Positions 1 through 4,173 of a stretch of 5,138 nucleotides of DNA are shown here, piece after piece (the stretch's first letter is position 1; each line of letters opens with the position of its first letter). The notes beneath the pieces are model-generated. The model worked only from the letters and a program-made list of their open reading frames with translations. It was not told the DNA's origin and searched no databases. The stretch covers positions 1 to 5,138 of the forward strand of contig CANJXD010000432.1 of the NCBI GenBank assembly GCA_947478535.1, in the 5' to 3' direction. The stretch is from Acetobacteraceae bacterium. GTDB lineage: Bacteria > Pseudomonadota > Alphaproteobacteria > Acetobacterales > Acetobacteraceae. The translations under genes and the position numbers were made by a program.

Positions 1-888
1 CTCGCGCCGCTCGAGACCCGCCTCGCCACGACGGAGCGCCTGGCGCGCGATATCGCCGCCCGCCCGGTGCTGGATCCCACCGCACTCGCCAGCCGCAGCG
101 CCCTGGAAGCCCAGACGCTGCGGCTCGACCGGCTTTCGGACCGCGCCGAGGGCGCCGTCCGGCAGGAGGAAGCCCGCGCCGCCGCCAATGCCGCCCGCAT
201 CGAGGCCCTGGCGCGGGACGTGACGGGCCGCGCCGCGCTGCTCGAACAGGCGCAGGGGCAGACCGCCCAGCGCCTCGGTGCGACCGAATCGGCCCTGGCC
301 GCGCGCCTCGCCACGCTGGAAGCAGGGCTCGCCGCCCGCGGCGCCACCATCGAGGCGCAGGCCACCCGTCTCGCCGCCCTCGAAGGCACCGCCCAGCGCC
401 TTTCGGCCCTGGAAGGCCGCGCCGGCCGCATGGCGACGCTCGATGCCCTGCGCGCGGGGCTCGAAGCCGGTCGCCCGCTCGGCCCCGCGCTCGCCGCGCT
501 GCGGGATGCCCCCGCGCCGCTGACGCGCTTCGCCACCGAGGCCCCCCCCACCGAATCCGCGCTGCGCCTTACCTTCGAGGACGCCGCTCGCGCCGGCCGC
601 ACCGCCAGCGAGCCCGCCCGGGACGGGCAGGGGGTGCTGGATGCCGCGGTCTCCCGCCTCTCCGGCCTCGTCACCGTCCGCCGGGGGGAGGAAGTCCTGT
701 GGGGCGATGCCGCCGCCGCCGAGATCGAGCGCGCCCGCCGCGCGGTGGAAGCCGGGGACCTCGAAGGTGCGCTGACGCGCCTCGCCCGCCTTTCTGCCCC
801 GGCGAAGGAGGCGATGCGCGGCTGGATCGGGCAGGCGGAAGCGCTGGTCGCCGCGCGCGCCGCGCTCCGCGCCCTGGCAGCGGGCTGA
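1..888 (+). CDS. mic60: Mitofilin/Mic60-like coiled-coil membrane protein (3' part; 5' end outside window)
   Basis: The frame is open from base 1, so the gene begins upstream; 295 codons and a TGA stop are visible. A GTG at 67 is only an internal valine, not the start. Visible residues 1-150 are an Ala/Arg/Glu/Leu-rich helix of coiled-coil character, with no Cys. Near its end a ten-residue unit is repeated about three times (RLAALEGTAQ, RLSALEGRAG, RMATLDALRA; residues 123-152). The C-terminal ~140 residues form a helical domain ending in a W-G-Q-A-E-A-L-V-A-A-R-like stretch, resembling the mitofilin C-terminal domain (COG4223 type). In alphaproteobacteria this gene sits between hemD and hemY, as here, and the protein is a homologue of mitochondrial Mic60, which shapes inner-membrane invaginations and contacts the outer membrane. 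The N-terminal membrane anchor expected for the family lies outside the window. Identification rests on the C-terminal pattern plus the hemY neighbour; an unrelated coiled-coil protein is less likely. Confidence 0.8.
   Translation, partial: LAPLETRLATTERLARDIAARPVLDPTALASRSALEAQTLRLDRLSDRAEGAVRQEEARAAANAARIEALARDVTGRAALLEQAQGQTAQRLGATESALAARLATLEAGLAARGATIEAQATRLAALEGTAQRLSALEGRAGRMATLDALRAGLEAGRPLGPALAALRDAPAPLTRFATEAPPTESALRLTFEDAARAGRTASEPARDGQGVLDAAVSRLSGLVTVRRGEEVLWGDAAAAEIERARRAVEAGDLEGALTRLARLSAPAKEAMRGWIGQAEALVAARAALRALAAG
367..456 (+). repeat. Three imperfect 30-bp (10-residue) units inside the mitofilin-like coiled coil
   Basis: Three successive 30-bp units encode RLAALEGTAQ, RLSALEGRAG and RMATLDALRA. 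The pattern is Arg, Leu/Met, Ala/Ser, Ala/Thr, Leu, acidic, small. Ten-residue spacing departs from the heptad of a simple coiled coil, so this may be a stutter or a short internal duplication. The DNA copies are diverged, so recent slippage is unlikely. Confidence 0.45.
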
Positions 889-898
889 GAGCCCCGCC

Positions 899-2161
899 AT
901 GCGCCGCGCCCTGGTCTACCTGGTCATCCTCGCAGCCGGCCTCGCCGGCATCCTGTGGCTCGCCCGGATGGGCGGCGATGTCGAAATCCGGGTGGGGGAG
1001 GCGGAGGTCTTCCTCACCCTGCCCGTCGCGCTGCTGCTGCTGGCGGCGCTGTTTCTGCTGCTGCACCTCAGCCTCGCCTTCATCGGCCTGCTCCGCCGTC
1101 TGCCCGGCCGGCTGCGCGCGCGGCGCGATGCCCGCCACCGCGTGGACGGCGAAGCCGCGCTGACGCGGGCCCTGGTGGCGCTGGCCGCCGGCGCCCCCGA
1201 TATCGCCCGCATCGAGGTGCGCCGCGCCCGCAAGGCGCTGGGCGACAGCGCCCAGACCCTGCTGCTCGCCGCCGAGGCCGAGCGCCTGGCGGGGCAGGAG
1301 GATGCGGCGGCGGAAGTGTTTCAACTGCTCGCCACCCGTCCGGATTCGAAGTTCCTCGGCCTGCGCGGCCTGCTGCGCCAGGCCATCCAGCGTGAGGATT
1401 GGCCGACCGCCCAGCGGCTTGCCCGCGAAGCCGAGGCCGCCCAGCCCGGTGCCGCCTGGCTGCGGCAGGAGCGGGAGACGCTGGCGCTGCGCACGCGGGA
1501 CTGGCGCGAAGCGCTCGGCCTCGCCGCCCCCGGCAGCGGCACGGCCGGGCTCGCCTTGGCCGCGGCGGAGCAGGAGCCCGATGCGGTGAAGGCGGCGGAT
1601 CTCGAACGCCAGGCCTTCACGGCCGACCCCGGCTTCGCCCCGGCGGCACTCGCCCATGCCGCCCGGCTGCGTGCCAGCGGCAGCCCCCGCCGGGCGCGGG
1701 CGGTGCTCGAACAGGGCTGGACCGCCCGCCCGCATCCCGGCCTCGCCACGGAGTACCTGCGCGATGAGGCCGATGCGCTGCACAAGGTGAAGGCGGCGGA
1801 GACGCTGGTGCATGGCAATCCGAAGCACCCGGAAAGCCACCTGCTGCTGGGCCGCGCCGCCATCGAGGCCGGCCTTACCGGCCGCGCGCGGGCGGAACTG
1901 GAAGCCCTGGTCGCCACCGGCCGCGCCGATCGCCGCGCCTACCTCGCGCTGTGCGACCTGGAGGAAGTGGAAAAGGGGGAGCTGCCCGAAGGCCGCGCCG
2001 CCCAGGCGAAGTGGCTGCGCGTCGCCGCCACCGCGGCACCGGAGCCCCGCTGGCGTTGTTCGGCCTGCGGCACCGACCATGCCGCCTGGGCACCGTCCTG
2101 CGGCACCTGCAACGCCGTCGGCACCATCTCCTGGACCAGCCCCCAGCAACTGCCGGCTTAG
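899..2161 (+). CDS. hemY: HemY-type heme-biosynthesis-associated membrane protein with C-terminal zinc ribbon
   Basis: This 420-residue protein starts at an ATG only 10 bp after the mitofilin-like stop. The SD is weak, which suggests translational coupling within one operon. Two hydrophobic segments (about residues 5-22 and 39-65) separated by a short acidic loop (GGDVEIRVGEAEV) match the HemY N-terminal domain. An Arg-rich stop-transfer stretch follows (RRLPGRLRARR). Residues ~80-370 are a helical, TPR-like repeat body expected to lie in the cytoplasm. The last 36 residues hold WRCSACG...CGTCN...ISW, with Cys387, Cys390, Cys401 and Cys404 in two CxxC knuckles: a rubredoxin/zinc-ribbon type site also known from the TPR protein LapB (YciM). 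Proteobacterial HemY is linked to late heme synthesis by gene context, but its exact activity is not settled. It is not the protoporphyrinogen oxidase called HemY in Bacillus. Family length is close to 400-450 residues, so the gene looks intact. Confidence 0.9.
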   Translation: MRRALVYLVILAAGLAGILWLARMGGDVEIRVGEAEVFLTLPVALLLLAALFLLLHLSLAFIGLLRRLPGRLRARRDARHRVDGEAALTRALVALAAGAPDIARIEVRRARKALGDSAQTLLLAAEAERLAGQEDAAAEVFQLLATRPDSKFLGLRGLLRQAIQREDWPTAQRLAREAEAAQPGAAWLRQERETLALRTRDWREALGLAAPGSGTAGLALAAAEQEPDAVKAADLERQAFTADPGFAPAALAHAARLRASGSPRRARAVLEQGWTARPHPGLATEYLRDEADALHKVKAAETLVHGNPKHPESHLLLGRAAIEAGLTGRARAELEALVATGRADRRAYLALCDLEEVEKGELPEGRAAQAKWLRVAATAAPEPRWRCSACGTDHAAWAPSCGTCNAVGTISWTSPQQLPA

Positions 2162-2170
2162 CGCCCCTGG

Positions 2171-2197
2171 ACCCTCGCCCCATCAGGGGGCGAGGGT
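2171..2197. terminator. Perfect 11-bp-stem hairpin between convergent hemY and the isomerase-like gene
   Basis: ACCCTCGCCCC (2171-2181) pairs exactly with GGGGCGAGGGT (2187-2197) around a 5-nt loop. It lies 9 bp after the hemY stop and 9 bp from the stop of the opposite gene, so it can serve both strands. Neither side has a T-run, so intrinsic termination may be weak. Blocking of 3' exonucleases or a dispersed palindrome is an alternative role. Confidence 0.7.
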
Positions 2198-2206
2198 GCC
2201 GCCCGG

Positions 2207-2953
2207 TCAGAACCGTTCGAGCAGCTTCCCGCAGCCTTCGACCTTGTCCATGATCCCGCGCGCCCGCAGCGCGTGCCAATAGGTCGCGGTATTGATCGCG
2301 ATCACCGGCTTGCCGAGCCACATCTCCGCCATCGCCGCGACCTTCACCATCGACAGGTTCGTGCCGACCTGCACGATCGCGTCCACGTCGTCGCCATCCA
2401 GCGTCTTGATGGCATCGACGCATTGCTGCGGCGTGACCTCGGCGATGCCGACCCAGGACCGGCAATGCAGCGCGACATCGCGCACCACGCTGAAGCCCAT
2501 ATCGGTGAAATACTGCGACACCTGCTCGTTCATCGCCGGCCAATAAGGCGACAGGATCGCGATGCGCTTCACGCCGCCATAGGCGTTCATCGCCGCGGTG
2601 CAGGCATGGCTGCCGACGCTGATCTTCAGGCCGGACATGTCCTCCACCTGCTTCACGAAAGCGTCAGCGCCCTTGGCGCCGTCGAAGAAGGTCACGGCCG
2701 ACATGCCCATCACCAGGTGGTCCGGCGCGCAGGTCATCACGGACTTCACGGCATCCAGCGTATTGCCGCCGATCAGCCGCGCGCCGGCGAGGAAGGTCTC
2801 GTTCGAGATCGCGTCCGAGTTCGGCGTGTAGATGCGGCTGTAGTGGTTGGTCACGCCAGCCGGGCGCATGTTGTCGTAGTCCGGCTGCACGATGGTGTTC
2901 GTGGACGGACCCATCACGCCGAACTTGCAGCGCCACGCCAAAGCATCAGCCAT
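2207..2953 (-). CDS. Maleate cis-trans isomerase / arylmalonate decarboxylase-like protein (Asp/Glu racemase superfamily)
   Basis: The 248-residue product is a cytoplasmic protein of the Asp/Glu racemase fold, closest in pattern to the maleate isomerase/arylmalonate decarboxylase branch, at the usual length of ~240-250 residues. Recognisable stretches are GVMGPSTNTIVQPDYD (12-27), the start of the first Rossmann-like lobe; LVMGMSAVTFFDG (80-92), the N-lobe active loop; RIAILSPYWP (130-139); DAIVQVGTNLSM (191-202), the C-lobe active loop; and LGKPVIAINTATYWHALR (213-230). Family members use a cysteine in one or both active loops, but here the loops read G-M-S and G-T-N, so the true reaction is uncertain. 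I chose the ATG at 2953 because GGAGGG lies 4 bp upstream and homology begins just after it. A GTG at 3001 would add 16 unlikely residues and overlap an inverted repeat. The gene is divergent from a Bug binding-protein gene, which suggests a role in small dicarboxylate or malonate-type acid catabolism (inferred). EutA-like or decarboxylase activity is possible. Confidence 0.82.
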   Translation of the reverse strand: MADALAWRCKFGVMGPSTNTIVQPDYDNMRPAGVTNHYSRIYTPNSDAISNETFLAGARLIGGNTLDAVKSVMTCAPDHLVMGMSAVTFFDGAKGADAFVKQVEDMSGLKISVGSHACTAAMNAYGGVKRIAILSPYWPAMNEQVSQYFTDMGFSVVRDVALHCRSWVGIAEVTPQQCVDAIKTLDGDDVDAIVQVGTNLSMVKVAAMAEMWLGKPVIAINTATYWHALRARGIMDKVEGCGKLLERF

Positions 2954-2963
2954 CACACCCTCC
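2954..2963 (-). promoter_or_regulatory. Shine-Dalgarno GGAGGG that fixes the isomerase-like start
   Basis: On the minus strand GGAGGG (2963-2958) is followed by TGTG and then the ATG at 2953. This is a strong anti-SD match at short but normal spacing. It favours 2953 over the in-frame GTG at 3001, which has no comparable site. Confidence 0.7.
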
Positions 2964-2987
2964 GGATTCTCGCCATCATGGCGGGCA

Positions 2988-3010
2988 GCCTGCCGCGCCA
3001 CGCGGCAGGC
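2988..3010. repeat. Perfect 10-bp inverted repeat upstream of the isomerase-like gene
   Basis: GCCTGCCGCG (2988-2997) is the exact reverse complement of CGCGGCAGGC (3001-3010), with a 3-nt loop. If transcription starts near 3022 it would form a very stable hairpin in the 5' leader, about 34 nt before the isomerase-like ATG. No T-run follows on either strand, so a plain terminator is unlikely. Confidence 0.6.
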
Positions 3011-3035
3011 CCCACCCCACCGCGCGATGATTTAC

Positions 3036-3046
3036 CCGTCTGACGG
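3036..3046. promoter_or_regulatory. Candidate operator CCGTC-T-GACGG
   Basis: An 11-bp perfect palindrome with one central base lies just upstream of the AT-rich patch that could be the minus-strand -10. In that position a bound dimeric regulator would block polymerase. The regulator family is unknown and no regulator gene is in the window. Confidence 0.3.
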
Positions 3047-3116
3047 TCTTGCACAGGGGGCCAGGAAAACCCCACCCTCAGGGTCAAGGTCCACCCCATG
3101 CCGTGGGGCAAGGTTC

Positions 3117-3121
3117 AGGAG
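3117..3121 (+). promoter_or_regulatory. Shine-Dalgarno AGGAG for the first Bug gene
   Basis: AGGAG sits 8 bp before the ATG at 3130. It supports that start over the longer open frame beginning at 3049, whose extra 27 residues are Pro/Gly/His-rich and would bury the signal peptide. Confidence 0.7.
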
Positions 3122-3129
3122 TTCCAGCT

Positions 3130-4116
3130 ATGTCACAGTTCAGCCTGACGCGGCGCGCGGCGCTGCTCGGGGTTTCCGCCGTTGGTCTTGCCGCGCCGGC
3201 TTCGGCGCAATCCACCGGAGATTGGCCGAACCGCGCGATCCGCTGGATCAATCCTGGCCCGGCCGGTGGCGCCGGGGATGTGCTGTCCCGCCTGGTGGGG
3301 GACCGGCTGGGCGCCCGGCTCGGCCAGCCCGTGGTGGTGGATAACCGGCCCGGCGCCGGCACCAATATCGGCATGACCGCCGTCGCCCGCGCGCCGGCCG
3401 ATGGCTACACGGTGGGCCTCGCCTCGATCGCCGCGAACGCTGCGAACAAGTGGCTGTATCGCAACATGCCCTTCGACCCTGAGAAGGATTTCGCCGCCAT
3501 CGGCATGATCGCCCTGGTGCCGAACATCGTCGTCATCCCGCCCTCGGTGCCGGCGCGCAACCTGCAGGAATTCATCGCCTGGGCGAGGGCGCAGAACCGG
3601 CCGGTCAATTTCGGCTCGGTCGGCGCCGGGTCTTCCCAGCACCTCGCGGGCAGCCAGTTCCAGATCATCACCGGCCTGCCGATGCAGCACCTGCCCTATA
3701 CGAATAGTGGCCAGATGAACACGGACCTGATCGAGGGCCGCATCGACATGCTGTTCCAGTCGATCTCCGCCGTCACGCAGATGGCGCAGACCGGCCGGAT
3801 GCGCCCCGTCGCCGTCAGCGGGGCGGAGCGCGTCTCCGCCTTCCCGGACCTGCCGACGATGAAGGAGCAGGCGGTGGACATCGTCTCCACCGGCTGGTTC
3901 GGCCTCTGCGCGCCGACCGGTGTGCCGGAGCCGATTCTGGCGCGGCTGGAGACGGAACTGCTCGCCGCGATGGAGGAGCCGGAGCTGCGCGGCCGCATTA
4001 CCACCGGCGGCAGCCTGCCCCGCCGCATGGGCCGCGTCGAATTCGCCGAGTTCATGGCCGCCGAAAGCGCCCGCTGGCGCGTCGTGGTGCAGGCCGTCGG
4101 CGCAACCGCGGATTAA
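3130..4116 (+). CDS. Bug/TctC-family periplasmic tripartite tricarboxylate transporter binding protein
   Basis: The 328-residue product has the family's usual length. Residues 1-26 are an export signal: SLTRRAALLG, a hydrophobic stretch, then an ASA|Q cleavage site at 26/27. The Arg pair at 8-9 resembles a Tat motif, though Sec export is also possible. The mature protein shows the Bug pattern: NPGPAGGAGD (41-50, first ligand loop), GQPVVVDNRPGAGTNIG (65-81), ADGYT (90-94), MPFDPEKDF (113-121), FGSVGAGSSQHLAG (161-174, second ligand loop), LPYTNSGQMNTDLIEGRID (188-206) and a C-terminal amphipathic segment. Bug proteins bind carboxylates such as citrate, tartrate, glutamate or nicotinate by water-mediated contacts, and deliver them to TctAB or act as sensors. 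The ligand cannot be read from sequence. No tctAB is nearby, so this is an orphan binding protein, divergent from an isomerase-like enzyme that may act on its ligand (inferred). The start is fixed by AGGAG 8 bp upstream. Confidence 0.9.
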   Translation: MSQFSLTRRAALLGVSAVGLAAPASAQSTGDWPNRAIRWINPGPAGGAGDVLSRLVGDRLGARLGQPVVVDNRPGAGTNIGMTAVARAPADGYTVGLASIAANAANKWLYRNMPFDPEKDFAAIGMIALVPNIVVIPPSVPARNLQEFIAWARAQNRPVNFGSVGAGSSQHLAGSQFQIITGLPMQHLPYTNSGQMNTDLIEGRIDMLFQSISAVTQMAQTGRMRPVAVSGAERVSAFPDLPTMKEQAVDIVSTGWFGLCAPTGVPEPILARLETELLAAMEEPELRGRITTGGSLPRRMGRVEFAEFMAAESARWRVVVQAVGATAD

Positions 4117-4130
4117 GGCGTCGAGAAAAG

Positions 4131-4153
4131 CCCTCTCCCCAGCGGGGAGAGGG
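4131..4153. terminator. Perfect 10-bp-stem hairpin between the two convergent Bug genes
   Basis: CCCTCTCCCC (4131-4140) pairs exactly with GGGGAGAGGG (4144-4153) around an AGC loop, and can extend by G-T and A-T pairs. On the minus strand the stem is followed by CTTTTC, which makes a plausible intrinsic terminator for the gene ending at 4174. On the plus strand only TT follows. It starts 14 bp after the first Bug gene's stop, so it may act in both directions. Similar C-rich/G-rich palindromes followed by a TTGGG-type tail are common dispersed intergenic elements in proteobacteria (general recollection, not searched). Confidence 0.75.
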
Positions 4154-4165
4154 TTGGGTGAGGGG
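4144..4165 (+). other. Potential G-quadruplex motif overlapping the terminator
   Basis: Four G-tracts lie in a row on the plus strand: GGGG (4144-4147), GGG (4151-4153), GGG (4156-4158) and GGGG (4162-4165), with loops AGA, TT and TGA. This satisfies the usual G3+N1-7 rule with short loops. Its first two tracts are the 3' arm of the adjacent hairpin, so the two structures exclude each other in the first Bug gene's transcript. Confidence 0.6.
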
Positions 4166-4173
4166 AGAAGTTC

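Larger units (their letters stand above)
2954..3129. promoter_or_regulatory. Divergent control region between the isomerase-like and Bug genes
   Basis: This 176-bp gap is the only place from which both flanking genes can be transcribed divergently. It holds three inverted repeats (2972-2982, 2988-3010, 3036-3046), a short direct repeat CAAGGT (3085-3090 and 3109-3114, 24 bp apart), and two minor palindromes: ACCCT-C-AGGGT at 3075-3085 and CCCCA/TGGGG at 3095-3109. The most AT-rich patch gives TAAATC on the minus strand (3034-3029), a weak -10 candidate for the isomerase-like gene. I see no convincing -35/-10 pair on either strand, so exact promoters cannot be placed. Confidence 0.5.

Noticed and set aside
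19..315. Direct repeat CGCCTCGCCACG at 19-30 and 304-315
   Set aside because: It encodes the recurrent coiled-coil motif RLAT, and similar CGCCTCGCC strings recur across the left half through codon bias, so it is not a DNA element.
671..2149. A 492-codon open frame on the minus strand covering the mitofilin end and nearly all of hemY
   Set aside because: Its product is Gly/Ala/Arg/Gln-rich with no recognisable domain, and it lies antisense to two well-supported genes. Long antisense frames are expected at this GC content.
2954..3001. Longer start (GTG at 3001) for the isomerase-like protein
   Set aside because: The 16 added residues (MARQAARHDGENPEGV) match nothing in the family, the GTG lies in the inverted repeat, and the ATG at 2953 has a strong SD.
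2273..3043. A 256-codon open frame on the plus strand opposite the isomerase-like gene
   Set aside because: The product is His/Arg/Asp-rich with no domain, a typical mirror of a high-GC gene; the minus-strand frame has clear family motifs.
3004..3110. G-quadruplex in the divergent region (several G-runs on the minus strand)
   Set aside because: The runs do not give four tracts of three or more G within short loops; only the 4144-4165 site does.
3049..3129. Longer N terminus for the first Bug protein
   Set aside because: It would place a Pro/Gly-rich stretch before a clear signal peptide, and the ATG at 3130 has AGGAG at good spacing.
3133..3690. A 185-codon minus-strand frame opposite the first Bug gene
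   Set aside because: Composition is that of an antisense shadow, and the plus frame carries the full Bug motif series and signal peptide.
4130..4165. Part of an insertion sequence or attachment site at the convergent Bug junction
   Set aside because: No transposase, target-site duplication or integrase is present; the hairpin with a U-run on the minus strand is explained as a terminator or dispersed palindrome.
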